Assembly: GCA_964489835.1 (NCBI GenBank)
Contig: CAZBBC010000162.1
Coordinates: forward strand, 1 to 9,704
Direction: 5' to 3'
DNA length: 9,704 nucleotides
Source of the DNA: CAZBBC01 sp964489835
Lineage (GTDB): Bacteria > Calditrichota > Calditrichia > JAJRVZ01
This document shows positions 1-7,201 of the stretch, in pieces. The first letter of the stretch is position 1. Each line of letters opens with the position of its first letter. A program made the position numbers and the translations under genes. The notes below the pieces were generated by a model. That model ran no database searches and was not told where the DNA came from. It saw only the letters and a program-made list of their open reading frames with translations.

Positions 1-24
1 TAATCCGTGGACTAATCCGTGGAT
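1..24. repeat. Tandem 12-bp repeat TAATCCGTGGA(C/T)
   Basis: Two head-to-tail 12-mers, TAATCCGTGGAC and TAATCCGTGGAT, open the window directly after the 3' end of the tag gene. The first copy is repeated exactly, in inverted orientation, at 718-729 on the other side of tag. This is a piece of a dispersed extragenic repeat; its left boundary may lie outside the window. Confidence 0.6.
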
Positions 25-48
25 AAAAGTTTTTAAAATTTTTGCTAA

Positions 49-615
49 TCAACGTTGTACCTCATGATATCGAAAACAATCGATAGTATGATCATTCACC
101 ATCCCCACCGCCTGCATGAAGGCATAGCAAATTGTTGACCCGACAAAGTTGAATCCCGCCTTCTTTAGTTCATGGCTTATCTTATCAGAAAGATCCGTTT
201 TCGCTGGTAAGTCATTTAATCTTTTCCAATGGTTGATCACCGGTTTTCCATTAACAAATGACCAGATATAGTTTTTAAAATTCCCGTGATTTTTTCTTAT
301 TTCTAAAAAAGCCCTGGCATTACGAATGGTTGATTCAATTTTTAGGCGGTTCCGTATAATCCCCGGATTTTGTAACAGGGTTTCGATTTTTGAAGCATCA
401 TAATCGGCAATTTTATCGGGATTGAATCCGTCAAACAATTGACGATAGTTCTCGCGCTTTTTTAAAACCGTTAACCAGCTCAATCCGGCCTGCGCGCCCT
501 CCAGAATTAAAAGTTCAAAAAGTTTTTGATCATCATGCAGAGGAACTCCCCATTCCTCATCATGGTATTGTATATAAAGGTCGTTCTCAGAAACCCAGGC
601 ACATCGTTTTTGCAT
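49..615 (-). CDS. tag: DNA-3-methyladenine glycosylase I (Tag)
   Basis: Base-excision repair enzyme that removes 3-methyladenine from alkylated DNA in the cytoplasm. The 188-residue product matches the family's usual length and is collinear with E. coli Tag from end to end: RCAWVSxxDLYIxYHDEEWGVP at the N-terminus, LEGAQAGLSWLTVLKKRENYR at 38-58, then GIIRNRxKI, the WSFVN motif and FVGSTICYAFMQAVGMVNDH near the end. The structural zinc ligands are all present (Cys5, His18, His176, Cys180), as are the base-pocket residues Tyr17, Glu39 and Trp47, equivalent to Tyr16, Glu38 and Trp46 of E. coli. The start is fixed by a good Shine-Dalgarno sequence (AAGGAG, complement at 620-625) four bases upstream of ATG. 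It is probably transcribed alone: the next gene on this strand starts 2.9 kb upstream and ends 320 bp away. The gene looks intact and functional. Confidence 0.97.
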   Translation of the reverse strand: MQKRCAWVSENDLYIQYHDEEWGVPLHDDQKLFELLILEGAQAGLSWLTVLKKRENYRQLFDGFNPDKIADYDASKIETLLQNPGIIRNRLKIESTIRNARAFLEIRKNHGNFKNYIWSFVNGKPVINHWKRLNDLPAKTDLSDKISHELKKAGFNFVGSTICYAFMQAVGMVNDHTIDCFRYHEVQR

Positions 616-717
616 AAAACTCCTTATTTACTTACCACAGAGTACACGAAGTTCAGGAAGAAATATAACCTGATCTATTCATACCGCAGCATATTGCTGC
701 AATCAAAAAAAGAATTT

Positions 718-778
718 GTCCACGGATTATCCGTCGAAGCCGGATCAGGCGCAGACTGACACGAATTTACACGGATTA
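718..778 (-). repeat. Dispersed extragenic repeat (CCGTGGA/CCGTGTAAATTCGTG type)
   Basis: Read on the minus strand this begins TAATCCGTGTAAATTCGTG and ends GATAATCCGTGGAC. The last 12 bases equal positions 1-12 of the window. It is a noncoding extragenic repeat, and with the 1-24 copies it brackets the tag gene in inverted orientation. Whether the whole 61 bp forms one unit cannot be judged from a single full copy. Confidence 0.5.
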
Positions 779-837
779 CTTAACCGCAATATCGCAAAGT
801 ATTTTTATTTTTTCTTTATGGCCTCTATTAATCATAT

Positions 838-890
838 ATTCCAATTACCAATTCCTAATTAATCTTCGTGTGCTTCGTGCGCTTCGTGGT
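838..890. repeat. AATTCC-rich stretch plus three tandem CTTCGTG 9-mers
   Basis: Positions 838-863 are a run of related CCAATTA/CCAATTC/CTAATTA heptamer-like units. They are followed by three direct 9-bp units: CTTCGTGTG (864-872), CTTCGTGCG (873-881) and CTTCGTGGT (882-890). A similar AATTCC run recurs at 8282-8313, and CTTCGTG-like sequence recurs at about 636-652 (inverted) and about 3738-3746. Extragenic, with no coding potential. Confidence 0.55.
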
Positions 891-935
891 TTATCACTTT
901 CAGTGTATGATGCATGAATCAATAGCATACCATTC

Positions 936-3491
936 CTAGTCTTCTTTTAATAGTGCCAGTTCTTCGGACGTTCTTTCCCTCATGCTGAGAGCACCGGTAA
1001 AACACAAATAATTGCACATTTTACATCCGATACATTTTTCCGGATCAGTCACAGGATATCCCTCTGCATTTAAACCAATCGCAAGATAAGGACACCTGAG
1101 GCAATTCCCGCATTTTACACATAGGTCATGATCCGATACAGAAATCTTCTTTAAAGGAGAAAGAGCCATAAAATCAGTGATCGGATCAGGAAGGGCAATT
1201 CCTGTCAATTCACGAACCGAGCGAATACCACGAATCTTCATCAGATGGCTTAATCCGGCGTTCAATTCATTAATGATACCGTATCCCATTTTAGTTGGCA
1301 GCGAACAGAATTGTACGGATTTACAGCCGAGGGCCAGGAAATCAGCAGCCTCTTTATAACTCATCAGTCCGCCATTTCCGGAAATTTCCAGTCCCATAGA
1401 CGCTGCCTTTGCCAGGGTAAGGTAACTGATCGGGAGCACTCCTTCCCCGGCCATGCCAACTATGATCCCCTCCTCCCATTTCTTTTTATCGCCCTTGCGG
1501 AAGGCCATTGTAGGAAATGTGTTTGCTAAAGTAATGCCTGCTTTTTTATCGGGATACTGGTTAAAAATGTCCTTAATGGCCTGAAGTATGGCTTCAATAG
1601 AGGTAACAGCACCGGTTAATTTGAAGATTTTGGGTACACTGGCCTTTCCGACTTCCAATATCCAGCTGATTATTTTTTGGGATAAGGCAGAACTTTGAGA
1701 AACAATATCTCCTTCCGTCCCGTCACCTCCCTGCGGGCAGGATAGACTGTATTCAATAGCCATCACCCCGGCATTTTCCAGTTTTCGGGTATTACCCTGC
1801 CAACTGACTTTATCAATTTCATCAATCCCGGTAACCGCCCCACCTGTAGAAGCCATGGTCAACCGGTCCGGATACATTTTAATCAGTTGCTTAATTTCTT
1901 TACATACTCTGTCCAGCTGATGCCCGGAAACATTATCACAATTTGCATACGTATTATCCGTGAATTTAAACATATATTCCCCGGGTATATGAATGGGAAC
2001 ATGATCAAATGAGGTCTTCATAATCCCGCCGGCCCATCCCGCTTCATAAGCCTTTTTCATTTGTTCCAGTCCGTCTGTCGGAGGAGCAGCGGAGAGAAGA
2101 AACGGAGAGGAAATTTTCCTTCCAAAAAATTCTGTTTCCAATGGTACCGGAATAAAATTATATCCGGGAATCTGACTAATGCTTTTTACAAAACCATTCG
2201 TATTCCTCTCAAAAATTGGGATGCGTTTACCGCTCAGATAGGCATCGACTTGTTCAGCACTGTTTTTTCCCGCTGCCGATGCTTCGACCACGGTTGTCGG
2301 TCCCTCGATGCAATCACCGGCGTAAAAGATTGCCGGATTATCTATCAGTTGAAAATCTGAACGTGCCCCGATGGCGATAATTACCGTATCGATATCTTTG
2401 CGGACCGCCTCGCTGCCGGGAACGGGTAAAACAGCATCCGGCGCAAATATCCGGCCATCTTTAAGTTTGACCTTGACTGTGGAAATACCGCTTATCTTTT
2501 CATCATGAGTAAATATTTCATTGACCTGCGATCTTCCATTAATGTCAATCCCACTTTTTATAAGTTCGGACATTTCATTTCCGGAGAGAGGCATTTCACT
2601 GATATTTTCGAGTGAAAATAGTTCAACCCGTTTTGCTCCGCGTATTAACGCTGTCATTGCACAATCGAATGCAGTCGCTCCACCACCGATCACGGCTACA
2701 TTGCCTGACACATTGTAATTTTCGGGATCTTGCAGAAATGGAATACCGGTAATGGCTTTGTCCTCATTTTTAATCCCCGGTAATATGGGCGTCCACAGAC
2801 CGGCAGCGATTATTACAGATTCAAAATCCTTTTTCAATAGTAATTCCGGTTCTTTTATATGAGTCCCAAGTTCCAGATTGATCCGGCCAAGATTCAAAGT
2901 CCATTCAATATCAGTTTTTAAAACTTCTTTATCCAACCGGTAATCGGGGATGAGGTTACACATCCCGCCCGGCAGGGTATGTTTCTCAAAAATGGTTACC
3001 TCATATCCTCGTTGTGTCAACAGGGCAGCGGCTCCCAAACCGGCCGGACCGGAACCGATAATCGCGATCTTTTTCCCATTCGGCCTGGTTTTTTCTAATT
3101 TTGGCATAACACCCAATTGTTTTGCTTTTTCTATAATCGTTGCCTGAACAGCGGGAATTTTAACCGGTGAATCGAATTTCTTGTGTACACAGGCAGCCAT
3201 ACAGTGCTTATCCGGGCATGTCTGGCCGCAAATTCCTCCAAGAGGATTTTTCCCCATGATTAAAGCAGCAGATCGCATGATATCAGAGGGCTCGCCAACC
3301 GAAATTGCTTTAATGAAATCCGCCGGAGAACAATCACAAGGACAGGCTTGCATACAGGGTTTTTCCTCACAATATTCACACTTTTCCAGTTCCCTCTGTA
3401 ATTGAAAATCTGTCAGGAAATAGTTAATGTCATAAACCGAATCTCCACTATCCCCCGGAATGACTTTTCTGTTCTTGATGATGCTGCTCAT
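936..3491 (-). CDS. Dihydropyrimidine dehydrogenase-like Fe-S flavoprotein (PreT-PreA fusion)
   Basis: Large cytoplasmic oxidoreductase with the domain order of dihydropyrimidine dehydrogenase, which reduces uracil/thymine with NAD(P)H. The 851-residue product contains: an N-terminal domain for two [4Fe-4S] clusters (Cys38, 41, 46, 50 and Cys88, 92, 97, 101, plus Gln116 aligning with the unusual Gln ligand of pig DPD, Gln156); an FAD/NAD(P)H domain at about 140-420 (GSGPAG at 146-151, GGG at 269-271, AGD at 391-393); an FMN TIM barrel at about 455-765 with catalytic Cys585 in SLSCP, Lys624 and Asn657-Thr658; and a ferredoxin domain (Cys791, 794, 797, 800 and Cys820, 823, 826, 830). It equals bacterial PreT and PreA joined in one chain, and is shorter than the mammalian enzyme of about 1025 residues. 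Oddities: the substrate-contacting Asn of pig DPD (Asn668) is Ser582, and the first C-terminal cluster motif is CxxCxxCxxC rather than CxxCxxCxxxC. The start is supported by GGAGGGG (complement 3499-3505). No hydantoinase or ureidopropionase is adjacent, so the substrate remains open. Confidence 0.88.
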   Translation of the reverse strand: MSSIIKNRKVIPGDSGDSVYDINYFLTDFQLQRELEKCEYCEEKPCMQACPCDCSPADFIKAISVGEPSDIMRSAALIMGKNPLGGICGQTCPDKHCMAACVHKKFDSPVKIPAVQATIIEKAKQLGVMPKLEKTRPNGKKIAIIGSGPAGLGAAALLTQRGYEVTIFEKHTLPGGMCNLIPDYRLDKEVLKTDIEWTLNLGRINLELGTHIKEPELLLKKDFESVIIAAGLWTPILPGIKNEDKAITGIPFLQDPENYNVSGNVAVIGGGATAFDCAMTALIRGAKRVELFSLENISEMPLSGNEMSELIKSGIDINGRSQVNEIFTHDEKISGISTVKVKLKDGRIFAPDAVLPVPGSEAVRKDIDTVIIAIGARSDFQLIDNPAIFYAGDCIEGPTTVVEASAAGKNSAEQVDAYLSGKRIPIFERNTNGFVKSISQIPGYNFIPVPLETEFFGRKISSPFLLSAAPPTDGLEQMKKAYEAGWAGGIMKTSFDHVPIHIPGEYMFKFTDNTYANCDNVSGHQLDRVCKEIKQLIKMYPDRLTMASTGGAVTGIDEIDKVSWQGNTRKLENAGVMAIEYSLSCPQGGDGTEGDIVSQSSALSQKIISWILEVGKASVPKIFKLTGAVTSIEAILQAIKDIFNQYPDKKAGITLANTFPTMAFRKGDKKKWEEGIIVGMAGEGVLPISYLTLAKAASMGLEISGNGGLMSYKEAADFLALGCKSVQFCSLPTKMGYGIINELNAGLSHLMKIRGIRSVRELTGIALPDPITDFMALSPLKKISVSDHDLCVKCGNCLRCPYLAIGLNAEGYPVTDPEKCIGCKMCNYLCFTGALSMRERTSEELALLKED

Positions 3492-3580
3492 GGTGCTTCC
3501 CCTCCAGCCAAATCATCTACAATTATGACCGAATACTAAATAGTTTAGAGATTTATTTAACATAGAGACTTGATTTGAAG

Positions 3581-3664
3581 AACTCACCCTAAATCCCTCT
3601 CTTGAAAAGAGAGGGATTTAGGGAGCCCCTTCTCTTTTCAAGAGAAGGGGTTTGGGGATGAGTT
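3581..3664. repeat. 84-bp palindromic repeat element with two hairpins
   Basis: The outer ends AACTCA and TGAGTT are inverted copies. Inside are two perfect hairpins: a 17-bp stem (3587-3603 with 3607-3623, loop GAA) and an 11-bp stem (3626-3636 with 3640-3650, loop TTC). The two hairpins are also partly complementary to each other, so an alternative long fold is possible. This architecture fits a small nonautonomous MITE/REP-like extragenic element. A T6 run at 3663-3668 directly after it means the plus-strand transcript could also terminate here; this is inference. Confidence 0.75.
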
Positions 3665-3855
3665 TTTTAATCCTTAATTGAATCATTTTAGTAAACCTGA
3701 TACTAATGATTTCATTTGATTGAGAATCGATCAGTCTTCTTCGTGTCTTTTTTGGCTAACAGTATATAAAATAAAAATTAATTCAATTAAATCAAATGCG
3801 CTGAAAAACCATTTTTCCTTTCATAATTCCCGTTTTCCTGTCGAAAATTAAAAAA

Positions 3856-3884
3856 ATGACGGTATGATTAAGGGTATATATAAT
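3856..3884 (+). promoter_or_regulatory. Possible sigma70-like promoter
   Basis: ATGACG (3856-3861, 4 of 6 matches to TTGACA) lies 17 bp upstream of a perfect TATAAT (3879-3884). If used, the transcript would carry the 3934-4040 palindrome in a leader of about 250 bases before the ATPase-like gene. The region is very AT-rich, so a chance match is likely, and Bacteroidota use a different consensus. Confidence 0.2.
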
Positions 3885-3933
3885 ATTTTAGCCTGATTAA
3901 TTCATGAATTTTAGATCTATCATATGGCGACAA

Positions 3934-4040
3934 TTAAGTCTCCCCTTAAAAAAGGGGACTAAGAGGTTGTAAAATATTAATATAATTTAAATATTACGTA
4001 TAAAACAACCCCCTAACCCCCTTTATTAAGGGGGAATTAA
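3934..4040. repeat. 107-bp inverted-repeat element (MITE-like), AT-rich centre
   Basis: The left arm (3934-3970, beginning TTAAGTCTCCCCTTAAA and ending GAGGTTGT) and the right arm (4005-4040, beginning ACAACCCCCTAACCCC and ending GGAATTAA) are imperfect inverted copies about 36 bp long, bounded by TTAA. They flank an AT-only-like spacer of about 34 bp. Each arm has its own small hairpin (CCCCTT...AAGGGG; CCCCCTT...AAGGGGG). The TTAA ends could be a target-site duplication. It has no coding capacity and differs in sequence from the 3581-3664 element. Confidence 0.7.
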
Positions 4041-4144
4041 CTCGTTGATTTTATGTTATTTATAAACTTAATTATTTAATTTTATGAATAATTCGGGTTA
4101 GTTATAAATGACAATAAATACAAGCATACAGGTAAAAGATTTTT

Positions 4145-7100
4145 ATGAAGGTTGAACCGACTCAAATACTTGATCAGATAACACCGGTGGTCAGAATTGC
4201 CCTCGAACAGTCCTTTTACACCTGGCAGGGATATCATAATGGTAGAATAAACGAATTGGAATCCATTTTAAATTCTCTGAAGATTTTGCTGGTACATACC
4301 GAAGAATGGGCTGACAAACCGGATAGTCTTTGGAATGAACTTGAATCCGAATTTGTCAAACTGCGTCTTTGGACCGATTCTTTAAAATATGTCTCGCTTA
4401 ATGATTTAACCGATAAGATTTTATCACCGTTGACTGCCGAATTTAAGAAACTGAATTCTGAATATCCGGATGAGCTGAGAATACTGACAGGTGATACCTA
4501 CTGGCAAATTCAGCCAGAAGATTCTTTTGTCCGGAGGATACGTAAACGCTGGCAGTCGCTGAAAATAAACATCACTTCATTAAAATTTAAATTCACAAAC
4601 AAATACCGTGATTTCAGACATAAGCCTCCTAAAAAATCTAAAACATCCGAGAGAGTTATCGCGTTTCATAGTCTCTTGTCATATTACATTCAAAATCCAT
4701 TGATTCAATTTTTAGTTGATGAATGGCAACGTTACCTGCAGGCAATAACCGGCCAACTCTTTGTATTGCATATGAACGTAAAGGAATTTGCTAATAAGTC
4801 TTTGATCCTTGATGAATTACCTACAATCTTAGATCCGGATAAAAAAAATGAGATTTTTAATAACCTGTTCGAATTGGCAGAGGTATTGAAAAATGTAGAT
4901 GAGAATATTCAGGCATTAAAAAAATATGATGAACAATTTATTACCCGATTTGAAAAACTCTGGATATCAATCTCAGAAAGATTTTTAAAAGCATGGGAAT
5001 GGGCTGGTACTTTTCAGCTAAGGGATAAACATTATACGGGTGAGCGCCTTATTCACCTCGAGTATTCCTTAAATAGTCGTTTTAATAAATATTATACAGC
5101 CTGGCAGGAGCATTTTAGCGCTCTTCAGGGAGAATGGCAAAAGGATACCGAGATTGCAATATTAAGATATAAAGTCATCAGAAATCTATACAATATTTCA
5201 CAAAGTCTTCATAACGGCATTCGTGAGGGCATTGATCCTTCGTTTACCCAGGTAAAAGATATTTTATCAAAAACTTCAGTAGAAATAGAGGATACAACTG
5301 AAGATAGCTCCTTTCGATCACTGATTAACAATAAGCGTAAATCAATTCTTAACGCTTTACAAATTCTTTTAGAAACCATACATGGCGTTAATATCGTTCG
5401 TTTGCTGGAGGATGGATTAGATAAGGTACAGACCGCCGTTAATAAACTCGGAACACAACATCTGGCCTTCTTAAGACAGGATACTGAGAAACGACCGCCA
5501 CGTTCAATTTCAAAACCTGTTCCTTTAAAAGAACTTGTTACGAAAGAAATTTCAGACCCGTATTACCGAAGATACAAACAATTGATTGAATCGACTGAAG
5601 CCGAAGTAAAATATATTCTTCGTGTTATTTCTGAGATTGACCAACAAATCGAGTTCAATACTGATTCAACGCTCAAACTGATCAAACAATCAGGTAAATT
5701 GCCGGTATTCAGGAGGGCCAAGGACGAGATGAGTGAAGGACTCAATCGGGCGGTCAAACTTCTCATTGACCTGAAAATAAATATCGTGAATATACCGGAG
5801 AAATGTATACAGGAACTTTTACAGAACAGTCTTGAATTTGAGAGAGATCTGGAAAAATTTTTGGATAGTGAAAGAATATTCAAATTCAAGTCTCAACTTA
5901 AACAAAAGCAATTATTAAATCTGATCGGTGGTATAGGGAAGAAATCAGTCAACCTATCCAAATCAGGCTTTACTGCCCTGTCCCAAGGTTTATCCAAAAG
6001 AGTCAAAAAATTATGGTCACAGTACTTTAGCCTGAGTCCTGCACAATCGAATGGCGGAGAGCCTGATATTAAAAAAATACAGCGATATTTAACAGAAACG
6101 GAAGCCAAGATTGCTAAACTTCCATTTATCTATCAAAAATTATTTCACTTCCAGGCATTGAATGATAAACAATTTTTTACCAATCGTATCAAAGAAATAA
6201 ATATCCTTAAGGAAGAATTTAAAAAATGGGAAGATGGGAAACCATCCGCTGTTGCCGTCATCGGCGAACGTGGCAGTGGTTTGACGACCTTTCTTAATTA
6301 TGCTGAAAATGAAATATATGATGGGATTGCATTAACCCGAATGGTTTTTACTAAATCCGAGAATGGGCAAGAAAATATTCTATCAATGGTATGTGATGCC
6401 TTTCACTTTAAACAATCGGGCGATTGGGCAGATCTGGAGCAAAAGGTAAAAAATGAACGTCCCTATCAAATTTGTATTCTGGAGAATATGCAATACATGT
6501 TTTTGAAGACCGTTTCCGGTTTTAATGGACTGGAGGAATTGCTCCACTTCATTTCCCGGACAAAAAATGTCGTTTTTTGGATTACAACTTGTACGCTGTA
6601 CAGCTGGCAATTTTTAGAAAAAGCGATCGGGATCGAGACACATTTTCAGTGTCTGATAAGATTACACAAGATTTCGGGGGATGAACTAAAATCAATTATT
6701 CTCAAACGACACAGGGCCAGTGGCTATCACCTCGAATTTGAACCTTCAACAAATTCCCGGCCTAAAAAGAAATCCCCAGTTTCTGATGAGAATCCACAAC
6801 AGCTGCAACTTGAAGATGTCTACTTTAAAAAACTGCATGAATTTGCCGGAGGAAATATCACCACAGCGATATTGATCTGGTTACGATCGATCAAAGAATT
6901 TTCAAAAGATAAAATGGTATTATCTACAAAATTCGAATTTGACTTTACCTTCCTGGACAGATTATCAGAAGAAAGACTTTTAACATTATGCATGGTTCTG
7001 CATCATGAAATATTATCTCCGCTTAATCATTCATCGGTATTTAATCAAAATATAGATAAAAGTATATTACAGTTGGAAAACCTGGAGGGGGAGGGATTAC

Positions 7101-7189
7101 TGATAAAGAGCAGAGGTGGTTATCAAATTCACCCATTCGTATACCGACCGCTTGTACAGATTCTAAGGAAAATGAATATACTATCATAA
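4145..7189 (+). CDS. Large helical protein with degenerate P-loop ATPase core and winged helix
   Basis: I do not recognise a named family for this 1014-residue protein. Residues 1 to about 690 are hydrophilic and predicted mostly helical, with coiled-coil-like stretches (about 240-285, 415-445, 475-510). There is no signal peptide and no clear membrane span. Residues about 685-910 look like an AAA+/STAND-type core: AVAVIGERGSGLTTFL (702-717) in the Walker A position but with Leu713 instead of lysine, ICILENMQ (776-783) as a Walker B-like strand with Glu-Asn, VVFWITTCT (809-817) resembling sensor 1, and AGGNITTAILIWL (901-913) resembling the sensor-2/GGN region of ORC/STAND proteins. Residues about 940-1010 form a likely winged helix. 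Residues 589-628 are cationic and amphipathic and could touch a membrane. The ATG lacks a strong Shine-Dalgarno sequence (only CAGG 12 bases upstream). It precedes the MscS gene by 9 bases, suggesting a joint function. CDS certain; function inferred. Confidence 0.6.
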   Translation: MKVEPTQILDQITPVVRIALEQSFYTWQGYHNGRINELESILNSLKILLVHTEEWADKPDSLWNELESEFVKLRLWTDSLKYVSLNDLTDKILSPLTAEFKKLNSEYPDELRILTGDTYWQIQPEDSFVRRIRKRWQSLKINITSLKFKFTNKYRDFRHKPPKKSKTSERVIAFHSLLSYYIQNPLIQFLVDEWQRYLQAITGQLFVLHMNVKEFANKSLILDELPTILDPDKKNEIFNNLFELAEVLKNVDENIQALKKYDEQFITRFEKLWISISERFLKAWEWAGTFQLRDKHYTGERLIHLEYSLNSRFNKYYTAWQEHFSALQGEWQKDTEIAILRYKVIRNLYNISQSLHNGIREGIDPSFTQVKDILSKTSVEIEDTTEDSSFRSLINNKRKSILNALQILLETIHGVNIVRLLEDGLDKVQTAVNKLGTQHLAFLRQDTEKRPPRSISKPVPLKELVTKEISDPYYRRYKQLIESTEAEVKYILRVISEIDQQIEFNTDSTLKLIKQSGKLPVFRRAKDEMSEGLNRAVKLLIDLKINIVNIPEKCIQELLQNSLEFERDLEKFLDSERIFKFKSQLKQKQLLNLIGGIGKKSVNLSKSGFTALSQGLSKRVKKLWSQYFSLSPAQSNGGEPDIKKIQRYLTETEAKIAKLPFIYQKLFHFQALNDKQFFTNRIKEINILKEEFKKWEDGKPSAVAVIGERGSGLTTFLNYAENEIYDGIALTRMVFTKSENGQENILSMVCDAFHFKQSGDWADLEQKVKNERPYQICILENMQYMFLKTVSGFNGLEELLHFISRTKNVVFWITTCTLYSWQFLEKAIGIETHFQCLIRLHKISGDELKSIILKRHRASGYHLEFEPSTNSRPKKKSPVSDENPQQLQLEDVYFKKLHEFAGGNITTAILIWLRSIKEFSKDKMVLSTKFEFDFTFLDRLSEERLLTLCMVLHHEILSPLNHSSVFNQNIDKSILQLENLEGEGLLIKSRGGYQIHPFVYRPLVQILRKMNILS

Positions 7190-7201
7190 GGTAAAAAAAT
7201 G
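7187..7201 (+). promoter_or_regulatory. Ribosome binding site overlapping the upstream stop codon
   Basis: The TAA stop of the ATPase-like gene (7187-7189) is part of TAAGG (7187-7191), which lies 7 bases before the MscS ATG (7199-7201). This arrangement favours translational coupling, so the channel is probably made in proportion to the ATPase-like protein. Confidence 0.7.

Larger units (their letters stand above)
616..935. other. Intergenic region rich in short dispersed repeats
   Basis: This 320-bp gap between two minus-strand genes holds no credible gene; the only open frame (plus strand, starting inside tag) has no recognisable protein. It contains a CCACAGAGTACACGAAG-type stretch (about 636-652), an inverted copy of the TAATCCGTGGAC repeat (718-729) followed by TAATCCGTGT on the minus strand (769-778), an AATTCC-rich stretch (838-863) and three tandem CTTCGTG units (864-890). 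The tag promoter must lie in here, but I cannot single out convincing -35/-10 boxes. Confidence 0.6.
3492..4144. other. Divergent intergenic region with two palindromic elements
   Basis: This 653-bp gap separates the divergently transcribed dehydrogenase and ATPase-like genes and must hold both promoters. It contains no open frame of note. It includes a 13-bp dyad CTAAA-TAG-TTTAG at 3536-3548, just upstream of the dehydrogenase gene (a possible but unproven operator), two palindromic repeat elements (3581-3664 and 3934-4040), a CTTCGTG remnant at about 3738, and very AT-rich sequence elsewhere. Confidence 0.6.

Noticed and set aside
526..759. Plus-strand open frame of 77 codons overlapping tag
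   Set aside because: It begins antisense inside the well-supported tag gene, runs through extragenic repeats, and has no ribosome site or recognisable protein sequence.
3536..3548. CTAAA-TAG-TTTAG dyad as a definite operator
   Set aside because: A 5-bp dyad in AT-rich DNA is likely by chance, and no regulator is encoded nearby; it is noted only within the intergenic entry.
5563..6610. Minus-strand open frames inside the ATPase-like gene
   Set aside because: They are antisense to a continuous 1014-codon gene and show no ribosome sites or recognisable motifs.
4145..7189. Replication initiator (Orc1/Cdc6-like) or transposition ATPase identity for the 1014-residue protein
   Set aside because: The core-plus-winged-helix layout is similar, but the Walker lysine is absent, about 690 extra helical residues precede the core, and no origin repeats or transposase lie nearby.
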